Of a stretch of 64,000 bases of DNA, positions 35,685 through 49,800 are shown piece after piece. Source of the DNA: Planococcus citri (lineage: Eukaryota; Arthropoda; Insecta; Hemiptera; Pseudococcidae); NCBI RefSeq assembly GCF_950023065.1, contig NC_088681.1:29298836-29362835 (forward strand), written 5' to 3'. The notes below the pieces were generated by a model. That model saw nothing but the letters and a program-made list of their open reading frames with translations, made no database searches and was not told the origin of the DNA. The position numbers and the translations under genes were made by a program. Numbering within the stretch: the stretch's first letter is position 1; each line of letters opens with the position of its first letter.

Positions 35685-38600
35685 ATGGATGAAAGTGATA
35701 TTTCTTTAGGTTATAAGAACATTTCGCGGTTATCAAAACACCCTGGGAGAAAGTCCAGCTTATTCTATACACCTAAAAAGAGGTAATTTGAAGCTCATAT
35801 TTTAGTAGTTTTCATAATCCTAATACTTATATGTTTCTTTCCAGCCGAAGTGTTTCTGGCCGGTCCACTCAATCTACTCAGATAATCTTCAAAACACCTT
35901 ATCACTATGTCGAAAGTTACGGATCTCCGGTTCCCGTACAAATCACCGAAGCATTAGCTTTCGCAGACAGTCAGTATAACATTCTATTCAATCCATTAAG
36001 CTTTACGTAAACGCTAATATAATCTGTTTCTTCAGGAAGTACAATCTGCAGTGCTTCGATATCTCATGATGGCTGGGCTTGGTTTGTTATCGGTAGACGT
36101 TTATTAATATGGCAAGCAGTTGGTAGTAAACATGTGTTCGGTTCAATGTGTAAAGAATTAACTCTGCCACCGTCGGATTTAGCGTATTCCTCGAACCTGA
36201 TATGTGTTTATAGCTCACATGGGAATCAGGTAAGCATTGATTACGATGTGTAATGATTCTATTTGTCTGATGTAACTGTTATTGTGATTTTTTCTCCCGC
36301 TGTAGACGATTTCTTGTATCGTGGTGTCGCCTGAAGGATTAATTCGCTACTGGCCGAGTATCAGTAACGAAGGAATATCCATCGAGTTCAATGCTAATCT
36401 ACAGGTGGGTAATTTGAAACACATCTCGTCCAGTGGTGCTCAAATGTTAATAATATGATAATTATTATTGATCCAGGGTCAAGAATGTGAAACAATCAAA
36501 CGTCTTCCCAATATCGGATTCATTGTGGCTACAACAACGGCCACTATTCTGCTCGTAGAAACGAATAATATCGGTGGTAGACATTCGATCACATGTAGAC
36601 CTCTTTCTACCCCCACTGGTTGGTTGGGTGGTATTGGGCGACGATTTTCGTCCATTTTATTCGGTGGCATGCACATGATGCAGAATAACGATAATGTAAG
36701 TTATCATAAATATTTTCCTTCATCAATTAGATGAACTTTCAATCGGATGTGCTTGAGTAATACCTTCTGTCTGCAGAAATTGGTCCGAATTGTGGTGAAT
36801 GAAACATCTACACCTGTCGTGTCATCTTCATCTAGCGAATTCCATCTTTTTGTGTTGGCAAGTCATACGTTACAAAAATGGTCGTTGGTTGTTGGCGAAC
36901 AGGAAAGACTCGTGTATGAAAGTAAATTGGATTCATTCGTGGTGGATAATTTTATCCAGAATATTTGGGTATGGATACGTGTGTATTATAGAGTTCGGTA
37001 TTTCTATCATGTTTCTAACGGTTATTGTTTTTTAACGCAGAATGCTTCCGATGACAACGAAGTTGAATTATGTTTTTTGGATATGCAAGTTCTTGATTCT
37101 CACAGTGAAAGTATCATTATCTTAGCTGTAGCTTCAAATCGAGCTGTTTCTTCCAGATTACATTATGCTTTAGGTAAATTCATCTCCATATTTTACTTAT
37201 TGACAAGAAAATTTAGTGAAAATAATTCATTGTGATTATCTAGTTACTATTGACGTGAGTGCACCATCGGCTCCTAATCAAGCAACGTCGTTCCATTTAA
37301 TAAAAAATATCGATTTACCGCTGTTTCAATCGGATCACAGTTTGAAAAAAATCTATCTGTTGACTAGTGGTCAAACTGTTTACATGTATAATCATCTGCA
37401 TATTGTTTCTTCATCAGGTACAGATATTTTCCTTTTTAGATCAATACTGTTACTTCTAGGGTAATTTCTAGCGTGATTTTTTTCAGCTGTTTCTGGATGC
37501 GATGAAGTTGATAAAATCGATATACCGGAAGCTAACATTCTCGGAGGTGTCTCTATAAATCGCATACCAGTATTTTTCTCACGTAATCACGGTTTTATCG
37601 CGGTTACCATGTCGGATCTGATAACACCGTTTGATTTGGCCAACAGGTAGGATATTTCATGTTCGTTCATTATTGGGATCTGTGAATATCGGTTGTATAT
37701 TAATTATTTTATTTTCAGTTCTTCTGCTAGCTTTGATCCATCTATTCTATCCGATTCACAATTTCAAGAATCCGATGTCGCGGATATTACACTCAACAAA
37801 GATACCAACGCTTGCCTAAAAGCGGCCTTTTTGTATTATGTTAGCAAAAAATCGGTATGTGTTCGGCCATGTGATTGTATTTGTCAATTTTCTTCGAAGA
37901 GTATATTCGATTAACGATAGGTAACGTTGAAATTTAATTTCAGAATCAGGCTAAGGCAATGATAAAAGAAATTTTTCCGGTAGAAGAAACATCTCCTCAG
38001 GTTGATTCGGCTCTGGACTTAGTAGCTATTAAAGTTAGTCTTGACTTGATCGATGACGTTCCTGCCAAAGATCCTCGATGGGCTGATATTAAATCTTCAG
38101 GTAAACCTTGGCATTTATTTCAACTCAACTACAGTAATTTATACGAGCGTAAAGTTCATTCGTTATCATTTATTGCAGAGAAAATTAATCTAAACAGCAC
38201 TTTGTCGTTACAAATTCAAAGTCAACTGGAAGAAAAACAACAAGCTCTGGATTGGTTTATATCGTTCATGCGAGAGATGGGATTATGGGGACGAGTACGT
38301 TTATCAATTTAAAGAACTGTATTGAATAATGTTTCATTGTATCACTGAAATGATACGCTTGTATGTTTAATTTGCAGTTGGGAGCGGTTACATGGAATAA
38401 CGTTGTAATGGCTACTACTTACATATTTGCCGAACAAGCCGAGAAATTAATAGCTGCTCTTGTACTGAGAAAATTACAAAATAAGTAAGCATTGGTGTTC
38501 AATTTTTTTTACTCTCGTAACATGTCAATTTTCTGACCGTAGTACTGATTTTTTTTTGCTGCAGATATCCGCAGATTTTGGAAGCTGTGATTAAGGAAGT

Positions 38601-40924
38601 AGTCAAACAGAATGATATGACTCCTGTTGGTGGATTAACAATTTACGATTTATTTTATAGAAAAGTATGATTTTAAAAGTTTACTTATATTTAATGTTTT
38701 AATAAGTTAGAAGGCCCTACTTTTATGACAGTTCACAAAAATCATTTACCGATCTAGATCATAAATTTTTTTCAAATAAAAATGAACTTGGAAAATAATT
38801 TTTGGAATTTCAAATTTTGTCGAGTTGACATTGTATGACTGTAATTTTTTAAAAATGGTTGAATTTTAATTTTTTTGTTATAAAAATTTTCAGGTTAGCA
38901 TTGTCCACAAAGCATTAATCCAACTGTGTAATTACTGCGAAGAATTCGTCTGTGCAGATCACAGCCTACAAAGCGTTGGTAAAACGATCAGCAACACGAA
39001 TACAATTTTACTGGTACTAATCAATTCATGTTCATTGTTCACTTATGCGTACTTTACAATTCATGGTTTTCTTGATTGGTCTTGATAAATTTTGCAGAAA
39101 GTTCTCGAAGAAATATCTCAATTTAGACAAGAAAAAGGCATAGTTTTCGTGCCGGATGCTTCGATTATGTCGAATTTCAGCACAGAAATGCTTTCATGGA
39201 CTGCTGCACCTGGTTTGAATGGACTAAAAGACGCTTTATTGTTACAAGTAAGCATTACTTCTACATTTGCTAATTTATTTCGCTCTTATTCTACGTAATC
39301 TGTTTTAATTCTCTGTTTTAGTCGGATCTCACGATGAAATACGGAGTGAAACTTGCTTCAGCGTTGACTCAACGTCAAGAATTACTCAATCAGCTCGTCT
39401 CTATTGATAGCATTATTCTGGAAGGATGGAAAATTCACGTAGAAAGCGTTTCCAATCGTAAAGTCCGCCACGAGTTTTTATTAAATCAATACGAAAATGA
39501 AAGATTGAATTTGATACAAGCTTTATGTAAGTACATACTTCTACTGAGTGTAAAAGTTTTCCGATGTGCATGTATGTATTTAATCGCTTGTTTTATTTAT
39601 TCTACAGACGACGTAGGTGAATTCGAACCAGCTGCGTCGTTAGCTGAAAAATATTTAGATTTTACTGTATTGGTGAAAATTTGCGATAAAACTGACGATG
39701 AAGACAGACTGATGTTTTATATGGATAAATACGAGAAAAAGGTTTGCCCAGATTTTTCATTTTTTTCGTCTTCCAAAATTTGATTATTATGGTCTTATTC
39801 CAATTTTCGATTCATTTTGCAGGATTTCGCTCAGTTTCTATTCACTTGGTATATTCGCGAGAAAAAACAAGGCAAATTATTAAGCCAGTTTCGTTCGAAT
39901 AAAAAACATCAACAAGCCTTGAGCAGATTTTTAGCCGATCATCTCAGTTTAGCTTGGTTACACGCTGTGTTCGTTAATAAATTCGAAGAAGCTGCCGATG
40001 TTTTGTTAAATTTAGCATTCCGAGAAATTGAACTATTGAAACGTAAAAAGGTAATTTCGAATTGTTTCAGCATGGATGAAACTAACGATATTTTGAAATT
40101 ACGTATTTTAATTTTTTAATAATTATTTTGCAGAGTATGCTTACACTGGGTAAATTAGCTTTGTTAGCGTCTTCCAATAACGATGCCAATATTATGGAAA
40201 AAGTTAATAAAGAATTGGCGTTGATCGGCTATCAAGAAGAATTGCCCGAAGTAGTGTTATCGGCTTTCGGTTATGATTTTGATACGATGAGAGTATTTTT
40301 ACCCGCTGAATTGATTAGGGTAAGTAAAATGCAGATTCGATGGGTTATTATTTGTATATTTCAAAGTAAAACTTGTTTCTTCTGGTTTTTGTGCAGTTTT
40401 ACGTTTGCGACGAGAATACATCGGCTACCGAACTCGATTTCATCAAAGGCTTAGATTTACTTCATTTCGTGGATGATGAAATTGAAAAAAAAGATTTAAG
40501 GTTGGTTATCTACTATAGAAGTTATTGAGAATTTTTTTTTGTAATGTTTCTTACAATGTTTTGTTTTGTTCATACGAAGGCACGAGTTATGGTGTAAAGC
40601 GATCTTGAGAGATACCTGGCCCGAAGAAGAAATCGATACAAATGATCCAATCGAATATATTCACAATTTCTTATTCTTCAAGATTGTGAGTTTCAGCTTG
40701 GGAAAAGGTAAATATCTGTTCTATTTCTCGAATCATACGTCATTCACTTGCTAATCTTGTTGTGTTTGTTTTGTCAAGATACTCGAGTTTTGGATTTTCT
40801 GCCTGAAGAACTGGAGAAAATCATCGAATCCGAAGATCTAGGAGAATTGAGGCATAATAAAACGTTTCAATACTTGATGAAAATTGGATACGAATATTAT
40901 TCCGCGCGTCAAAACATGTCCTAA
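35685..40924 (+). CDS. Nup133: Nup133, nuclear pore Y-complex nucleoporin
   Basis: Nup133 is a scaffold subunit of the Nup107-160 (Y) complex of the nuclear pore. Exons: 35685-35782, 35845-35969, 36036-36229, 36306-36404, 36477-36695, 36777-36968, 37041-37173, 37244-37417, 37487-37646, 37719-37854, 37944-38294, 38378-38484, 38565-38664, 38894-39013, 39098-39247, 39322-39526, 39608-39741, 39823-40050, 40134-40319, 40397-40500, 40580-40707, 40779-40924. They sum to 3489 nt, 1162 residues, close to human NUP133 (1156). The N-terminal beta-propeller shows DGWAWFVIGRRLLIWQ and GWLGGIGRRFSSILFG. The helical C-terminal half shows DDVPAKDPRWAD, AASLAEKYLDFTVLVKICD, KKQGKLLSQF and LWCKAILRDTW. Every junction is GT-AG and in frame. 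Exon 11 was kept unsplit because its full frame aligns. An AATAAA lies at 41019-41024. Confidence 0.96.
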
Positions 40925-41018
40925 ACCATGATTTTTCTTGTCTCCACTTACGCTGAATATTTATGATTTGTAAACTCTTTTTTGTATCATTTGTGTGTGT
41001 GTTTTTTTTATAGAGAAC

Positions 41019-41024
41019 AATAAA
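41019..41024 (+). terminator. Nup133 poly(A) signal
   Basis: AATAAA lies 95 nt after the Nup133 stop codon and is followed by a T-rich stretch, the normal arrangement. Confidence 0.6.
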
Positions 41025-42950
41025 TTTACGAGATTTTTTTGTTTTACACTGTTTTTTTCCTCGAGATTCAAGTTTTTTATTTGAATAAAATCATCTCATC
41101 TTCTGATAAGCTAGGACAGGTATCGCAATTAGGTTTCTTTCCTCAAGAGGTTCTCTTGTAAGTGATATTTTTTGCAATTTTTGTTTAAAAAATCAGAGTG
41201 CTGAGCACTTCTTGCTTGAAAAAGTAATTTTTTAGAGTATAATACCATAAAAAATCAATCGTATTCGTATTACTGACAAATTCAAATGGGAGAAAATTCG
41301 AGTGTTTATCAAAATTTTTTTCAAAAAAGCGATAATTTTCAGTTATTTTGTTACAGGAAACTAAAAAATTTTACCACTTTTTAAAAAAAGTAAGTTTATG
41401 TAAAAAACAATTTTTTTTAGCCATTTTGTAAAAAAACAGAATTTTTTAAAAATTTTGTCGAAAAAGTGAGAGACTTCGTTGCAATTTCATGATACATATT
41501 AGATTTATATGTATATATGTAGGTATATATATATTTTTTGATAATATTGACAAAAAGGTAAGACATTAGTTGGCAATTTTTGTAAAAAAATAAAGGCTTT
41601 TGGGTAGTTTTTGTCAACAAAACGAGATTTTTGGGCAATTTTGCCAATTTTTGATCAGAAACTAGCCAATTTCCGGCTTCCGCCAAATTTCGTTATAAGA
41701 AAATTTGAAAAGGTAAACAACGAAGCACTATCACTGGCCAATCACGAACCGCAACGCTAGCGCACTCTGTGGAACGTGGTCCGAATCGAATTTCACGTTT
41801 TGAACTTTTGACGACTTTTGATTAGAAAAAAAATAAAATGAAAAACTCAAAAATTTGACGAAGCGACGACTCATTTTTTAACAGGGCTGGTGAACAGAAC
41901 ATAACAGAACACTACGAACAGAACGATAAACAATAAAATTTTCTGAACATTAGAACATTTACCATTACCTGAACAGAACGATATTGTGCTCTGAACAAAA
42001 TACTTACAAAAATGAACGCCAAGTTACCGAAATCCCTTATTCTTAGTCACCCGGTAGGCTTGTTTTGCCGCCATTATAATATTGTAGAATGGTGATAAGA
42101 AACAAGAAACAGGTACGAAAGAAAGCATCGGAGTTTGGTATTGGTTTCAAGTTTAACTTTCACTTTCACTTTCAGTATACAGTGCAACATAATATTGCAG
42201 ATGCACATTCATCAGTTTCGAGGTTCGGCGTGTATCTAGAAATGATCAAAATTTTCTTCCGGTGTGATTTTTCGTTTGTTCTGTTCAATTTTTTTAATCA
42301 TTTTATATGCTGGTGAAAAGCTTAGGTATTGACTTTATGGACTCCTCTACGGTACCTTTGATAACTAATAGAATAGAATAAGGTATCGTAGATTCGTAAT
42401 GGCTTCGTTTTGACTACCCCTGTAAGCATTTTAAATTTTGAATTACTTATTTCAGATCAATGTCAACTCTTTGATGCTTCGTCGAAATGGACATACCAAC
42501 TTTGAAATACTACGGCGGAGGCGGAATCACTATACCTTTTGTAGGATCATAAAAAATAAACGTCATGTGGATGGAATTAGGTACCCACTACCCTGTCGTT
42601 TTTGTAGCAGTATTGTCAGCGGTTTGAAATTGCTGGAGACTTCCGATCAGCCCTACATCGATATCTATCTAACAGGAGATCAAAAAATGGTAAATCATTT
42701 TTCAAACAAATTTATTTATTATGAAAAAATTCGCCGATTGTTAATACGATTATGTACTAAAAACACTAACGAAAATTGACGACACATTATATAAAGAAAA
42801 AAGGGGAAAATACACATAGAATTCATTGGGTTCGCTAAACGTATAGTGTACAAAGGTACCTATATTACCATATGATTGATAATCTATTTCTAGAACATAA
42901 ATATTACCTTAATCTATCTACACATTGAAGAGTCAGTTGTAACAGAAAGA
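41025..42950. other. intergenic region between convergent Nup133 and arrestin
   Basis: This region holds decayed 'aaaaattgccaattttt' repeats (about 41340-41690) and a stretch of iterated GAACAGAAC words (41880-42000). Two small plus-strand frames near 42089 and 42438 have weak splice context but no recognisable domain. No gene is supported. Confidence 0.5.
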
Positions 42951-42958
42951 TTTTTCAT

Positions 42959-42964
42959 TTTATT
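42959..42964 (-). terminator. candidate arrestin poly(A) signal
   Basis: TTTATT on + (AATAAA on -) lies about 0.9 kb past the arrestin stop. It is one of several possible signals in this AT-rich stretch. Confidence 0.3.
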
Positions 42965-43875
42965 TACAATAACGCTAGGGATATGTGTAAATTAATCGTC
43001 TTGATGCTACGCGTAGCCATTACAAAGAAGAATATGGGGATTGTTTCGACTTTCGAGGTAATATTGAGCTTGCCGATTTAATTAAAAATTGGCGTGAATT
43101 ATTATGCTAATTGCGTCGATTAATAAAAAAGGAGAAAAAATTAACGATAGTTTTGATGTATTTTTGTTTCATATTGGATAGACCTTCGGCATAATTCAAC
43201 GTTTCACGTTGAGAAAAAAAAAGGGCAGTGAACATAAATATTGTATTAGCTCACTATATAGATAATCGTTTATAATAATAGACCGGTTCATGGTGAGATA
43301 TTCGGTTTTAATAAGCGTACGGGTACAGCGTGAATTTAACTAATATTTCGTAGTCGAAGCGTTTTTTCTTTCGTTGTGTGAGGGTTCACCGGGTTCACCG
43401 GGACAACATTTGCATAGAAAAACAATGCTTAGACACCCACTATATTCACACAACACTCGTACGCGAACGGGTCTAACAATACAGTACATATTTTTAGATC
43501 ATTTAACGAAGAAAATTCCCCATTTAAAAATCCATAATATAGATTACGCACGATGACGAAAAATAAAAGTAAATAACGCAGTAGAAAACAACACAGATAA
43601 GTACCATTTCTTTCAATGTACTGCACAAGATCATTGGAAACACGATGAGATGATTATTGTGCAGTGAAGAAAAATATTATATCGACTGAGATCACTCGGT
43701 ATCTCGACTCAACACACTCTCAAGTTGTTTCTTTTCTTCTGCAGAACATCATACAACATAGCGCGTTTTGTATATTGAACCTGCTAGCTAAGTCGTTGGT
43801 AGGCTGTCTAGTACGATGACGTCTAGTCTTTATGGAATTCATCTCACCCTCATCAGGGTTAGTGTCAATCGAAGG

Positions 43876-46800
43876 TCATCTTTCTGGCTGCGTTGTATCG
43901 ACAGTTATCATATCCTGGGCAAAGCTTGTTCCGGGTGTTACGTGATCCGCGGATGTGCTCTGAATGGGCGAGTATCTTTCCGGAGACTGGTCCAGCAGCT
44001 CAGCATCGGCTGGAGAAGGAGTCAACGCAAATGGTAACTTGACTGAGACGTCGCTACCAAGAGCACCAACTTGAGTTTTTATTTTCACATAGTATGACAC
44101 GTAAATAGCGAACACATTTCGTTCGTCGGGAGAATTACAAACTACAGTCGCCGCCAGTGATGATGGAGCTCTGACGTACGAATCTTCAAGAGCGATCCAG
44201 TTCTTGGTCACACCTTTGGCCGGATTCAAAACGAAAGTTTTAGTTAATGTGGCTCCTGGCCGTAATGGACAATCTTCTTTGCTGTCGATCATGGCTACAA
44301 CATTTTTGAATTTGCCATTTGAGAACATGCAAACGTCGACGTGTTGAATGACTAGTATCTGTGGAAAAAAGAAGCACACAAATGGATAGGTTAGAATTGG
44401 GCCACCAAAATCAAATTATTGTTACTTTTGTAAAAGCGGGCGAAAACGGATTAAGGGGAATCGTCATCCCCTTATGTAACTCGTTTGCCATCTTATGTGT
44501 ACGAGACGAGCCGTAAACAAATATTTTATGTACCTTTAAACGTCGAACCGTCTTTTTGGTTTCATTGGTGATTGATACATTAACTTGGATACTGTCGCCA
44601 TGTGAGTAAACAGCTTTATCTAAAGAGGCTTCCAATTTCACTTTACCCTCGCTCAGAAGGAATGGTTTGTTGAGCACTACATGTGGAGCAGGCACATCGG
44701 ACTGAGGTACTTGTGACGAATTATTGTTGGATGACTGAGGAGGCATCGCTGCCCGTTGTATTACCCGGATGCCCATTCTGACGTAATTCCTCCTGTGTAG
44801 TTTTTCATCGGCTCGAGTCGCTGCAAGAAAAATTAACAAAGTAATTACTTAATGCATATCCCAAATGAGACATTTTCTCAAATTCTGATCGTATTTCGAT
44901 GGCCCATCAATTTTTGATATTTTTGCTGAGCGATTTTCACAATCAATTTTACAATTTTCATGATTCATACTTTCTTTGTGAATATTCATTTCTGGCTCTT
45001 TATTATTAAACGTCGTGATCGTCATAATTTTTACGTTGGCCTTCGACCATTATTATTTTATGCATCACTGTTGATTGATCATTAATTTTATAACTATAAC
45101 TAATCCATCTTAATTTTTCCTTGTTTCAGGTGAGTACAAATTTCCTTCTAAAAATGGTAGAATAATATGAACTTGCTATGAGAATAATCAGGTAAGTAAT
45201 TTTATAATCTTAATGAGAAAAGTTACCTAAGTCATTTAACACTTGTGCCCTTTTATTTTCAATGGCAAATCAAAAAAAAAAATCTAAAATTACGGAATTT
45301 GAAAATTATTTGAAATAAATTGTCCATCAGGTTTGAACTGAGGTGATCTGATTTTCCAAATACTAATTTGTAAACAGTAGATCAAATTTTTGAATTCACA
45401 AACGATGTTAAATTGATTTTTAATGAATTTTTAAAGAATCGAACTTGGGTCAAAAATTTAAAAAAAATCAAAATTTTACCAAATAGGTCAAGAGAGCTGA
45501 AATTTGGTGTGTGCTCTATTTGCAACCCACCAAATCGATTGGAAATGGTTTCGAACCATTTTGAGTGCTAGTTCCGGAGCATCCCAGCATATTTTTGAAA
45601 ATTGAATTCTGAAATTTCCGTAACATTTTACGCAATTTTTTTTCTTCAAAATGCAGGGTATTTTACAGGTAGTGAAAGTAGTGAAAAAGAAGTGATTTTA
45701 AAAATGTTTAGTGCTGTACTATGCTAAATGTTATTGTACTTGTATCTATTAATGCATGCTGTGAGCTGCAATAAAGATATGTATTTGAATTTGAATTTGA
45801 AAATCGTCGAAAATTGTCAATTTAAAATTTTTAAAATTCTCCAAAAATCAAAAAACTAATTTAGGTAGCTGAAATTTTGGTTATGAAAGTTCTATACGAC
45901 GTTCTTCCCAAAAATCGCGGTCTTGTTCAAATGTTGAGCGGACACCTCAACCGGTCCCCTTGTAAGTTTTTCATATTATATGCCATGTTGAGTATATGGA
46001 AATTTTCTTTAAAATTTCTCATAAAATCAAAAAATTATTTTGATAAGCCAAGCCTTCAGAAATTGAAAAATAGTTGGTTTGATTACAAGCAGGTATGTAT
46101 TTTAAAAACTGAATCCTTTCCTTTCTTCTTTCACGGATTTAGTTTTACTTCACCTATCTAAGAATGTGTCAATTATCGATCATACAAATGGCTTTTTAAG
46201 CTCTTACAAAATAACGAGATATACCAATATTGTATCTGTTTACTGTTCAGTTAAGCTTTTTACTTTCCGTAAGAAGTGTTTTTCCACGGTGTTTTTTTCT
46301 CACCACCTACCACGTTCACATATGGGGATACGCGTTCGTGTAGGTATTCCTATAACCATATTGTTTTTTCCTCTTCAAATCTCATAGAACGTGAGCTCGA
46401 AGACGAGGGATTTATTTTCACATTTTTCAATATCATCCCAGTGTCGACGAATTTCATGTACGTACCTACTATATTCCTATACCTATGTGTATTTCAGGTT
46501 GGTAATTGTGAAAAATAGCGGATATGGGTGTTTTCTGCTTCTCACAATTACTAATAAAGTGCATAATATTCATTTATTCACGTCATAAATGATTCTAGAT
46601 AATTGGCAAGTTCAAATTACACGTCACACACCGAGTGTAAATGACCAAAGAGATTCGATTATCGTGTTTCAGTTGTGTATAAGGTGTCACATATACCTAT
46701 CTATTGAAGTTTGTTAGCGAGTATGACAGACTAAGTATAATACGTAGTTACCCGGACGCTAGCTAAGTGCCTACATCTAATAACAATGAAACTGTATCTT

Positions 46801-49800
46801 TGCTATTAATTAGGTCCCTTCTTTTTGTTTCATTTGTCAAGAGTTTTGTTTTGGTGTATTTTGTTTACCCTGTAACCTAAGATATTTGATCACTCCTACG
46901 CGAAAAGCTACTGCATTTATAGGCTGTTTTCAAAAGTAATTTTATACCTATCCAATTTAGAAACGAATCAGCTCGCGTATTCTTCAATTAACTGACTATA
47001 GGACAGTTGGCACGACCGTCTAATGATTTCCTAATGGAACCTCATTACGAAAAAAATATCAATTATCGATTTGAAATTCGATTCTGATGAAAATACTCGA
47101 TGAAAACTTTTCCATATTATTGTGGATTCTAAGTCATTTTAATTCATTCCATATACGAGTAGAAGTATGCCGGGTATATTTTCTTATTATAAGAAAGTAT
47201 CATCACAAAGACCCGTTTGGTTATCTAAATGACGTGTTTAAGACATTAGTAATGCATTAGGAGGAAACATCCAATGAAGATCTAACGCGATTTGCGTGTT
47301 TTAAAATCCCTAAGGAAAAGCTGTCATGCAGTAGTTCTCTTATACCCCTTACTACGTACTATCTGCTGCCTGCAGTCGAAACGTTAAACTTTATAACTCG
47401 AGTTGTTCTCGAAGGTGGATTGAAAATTTAATAGATCTCCGAAAATTCGTTACGTAATTCGTTACAATCGTCCTACCTTTTTTTTTTTTTTTTTGGTGGT
47501 TGAGTGCTTGAAAATATCCTAAAATTGGGATGGTTTTGAGACCCACTGAACTTGTATGTGGAAAAATATGACAAATATGCTCGTGATTTCGAAATTCCTC
47601 GCTTCCCGAAAAAATTCCAAGATGTTGAAAGTCGAGATAATATTACCTACCTACACTAGGTATATTATCTAGGTTACTTTATCACGCAGTGTTATATTCA
47701 CGAAAGAAAAAATAAAGAAAAAACGATGGCACTTTAAATTTTATTAACCATTCCCACGTATAAATTGGTTTTAAAAAATATATTAGGTCTGCTCTTTTTT
47801 TTCTGCAGATATTGGTGTAGAGGTAATTTAAGGAGGATTCTAGTTTATTGACTTGACAAAATCGTACCCGATACCCGAATAATGAATTGTCATCGTGAAA
47901 GTTATTTTTTCTAGAAAAAAGGAGCAAGAGAGACAGAGTACCAGAAAATACCTATGTAAAACATCGACGAAGGTTGTAATCTGCAATATTGATCAGTGGT
48001 GTACTTGAATTTCGTTTCCAGTGAAATACATAGCTAAATAATGATGAAATTGACTTGTCATAGAAAATTTATTATGTTGGGTGAACAGAGAGGAGAGGGG
48101 TGATGTGTTGGTTCAATGAATTGCTGCCTATCATCATTCAGTATAGAAGGCCCCCCCATCGTCCCAATTGACAAATGAGTTTAAAATTTCAACATTTTGA
48201 AAGTTTCAAAAAAAATCTATTTCAATAAAATGTTTACGTAGGTAGTTTTTGTACATATTTCTGAAATTTTTAATGTCTGTTTTGATGTTTGACTGTTCAC
48301 CTCGACCATCTTTTTTGAAGAGGCAAATGCCTAAAAAAAATGTAATTTTTGTGTTTTGTTTTTTGAATACAATTTTAGTTAGTCTATGTACGTATCATTT
48401 CCTAACTCGTTAGTAACGTCGTCTTTTTATTTGTGATTTTTTTTTTTTAAATAAAATATATTTCATACCATTAAGTAACTTGGAAAAAAATTCAATGTCT
48501 AGTTTCGAAACTTGGAGCTTTCCTGAACAGCAATAAGAAAAATATCACTTTGAAGAGCTTTTTTCACCATGTCTGTTTAGAATTACTTTTCAATTTTCTC
48601 GTATACTTAGTATCTATCAAATCTTGAAAAAATCTGATCCCTACTAAGCAATTTGAAATTCTTGGAGAAGATTAAAAACTGGCTGGATGATCCTGGAATG
48701 GTTATTTTCGAGTTGTAGTGTTGAACTAAAATAACTATTCGCAATATGTTGTTGTTTTTTTTTTTAAATGAAAAATGTTTTTGCCAATAATACTAGTAAA
48801 AAGTTTAGCCTTTTGGCAAAATTGACAAAAGTGTCGTTTCATGCAAAAAATTCCAAAAAATCTTACTTTTTTTACAAAAACTGTCCAAAAGTTGTCAAAA
48901 ATATTTCACTTTTGCTAACATTTTCAAAATCTTTCTTTTCTCAAAAATCTCCAAAAATGTTTACTTCTTGAAAACTTTTTAACAAGCTTCACTTTTATGC
49001 TAAAAATTGCTGATGAAGTGATGAATTTCGCTTTTTCAACAAAAATTACTGAAAAGCTCTGAAATAATTATTGATAAAGTCTCATTTTCGGCCAAAAATA
49101 GCTGCAAGTTTTGCCCTTATAGTCGAAATTTTTGTCGTTTGTTTCTTTTTTTCCGCAAAAAATTGCTTAAAATTGAAAAAAAAAATTGAAAAATAATTGT
49201 ATTTAGAAATGTCTTGGAGTCTCGATATTTCAAAGAAGTGGCTAAAAAGCCCCAACTTCTACTGGCATATTGACAATGACTTACCTTTTGCATAAAATTG
49301 CCAAAAAACCCTGCTTTTTATTCAAAAACTGCCAAAATTGCTCACTTATGCCAAAAATCTCCAGAAAAAGTCTCGTTTTTTCCAAAAAATAACATTTTCT
49401 TTTTTGCCTGCAATTGTTGACACTTTTTCACCCAAAATTTCAATAAGCCTCACTAAATTGCCAGGATAAAGTTCCAGTTTTTTCCAAAAATGCTTAAAAT
49501 ATTCGCTGTTTTGCAAAAAATTCTCAAAAAATTTCATTTTTTCAAAAATTAGACAAAAGTTTTGTTTTTTTTATTTTTTTCCAGAAGTTAACAATTGTCA
49601 GAATTTTGCTTTTTATTGACTAAAATTGCTAAAAATTATCGCTTTTTTGCCACAAACTTTTCATTTTCGCTAAAATTGACAATAAAGCTTTGCTTTTCAT
49701 TAAAAATTACCAAAATTGTTCACCTTTTTGCCAAAAATAAACAATAAATCTCACCTTTTTGCAGAAAATTGTAAACGTCTCGCTTTCTGCCAAAAATAAA

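Noticed and set aside
38100..38180. Possible small intron inside Nup133 exon 11 (tcag|gtaaac ... ttgcag)
   Set aside because: The sequence between is in frame without stops, and the total exon length and alignment fit better with the exon left whole.
42089..42779. Plus-strand frames with possible splice sites (cag at 42175, ttatttcag before 42457)
   Set aside because: No recognisable domain, several incompatible joins possible, and stops soon reached.
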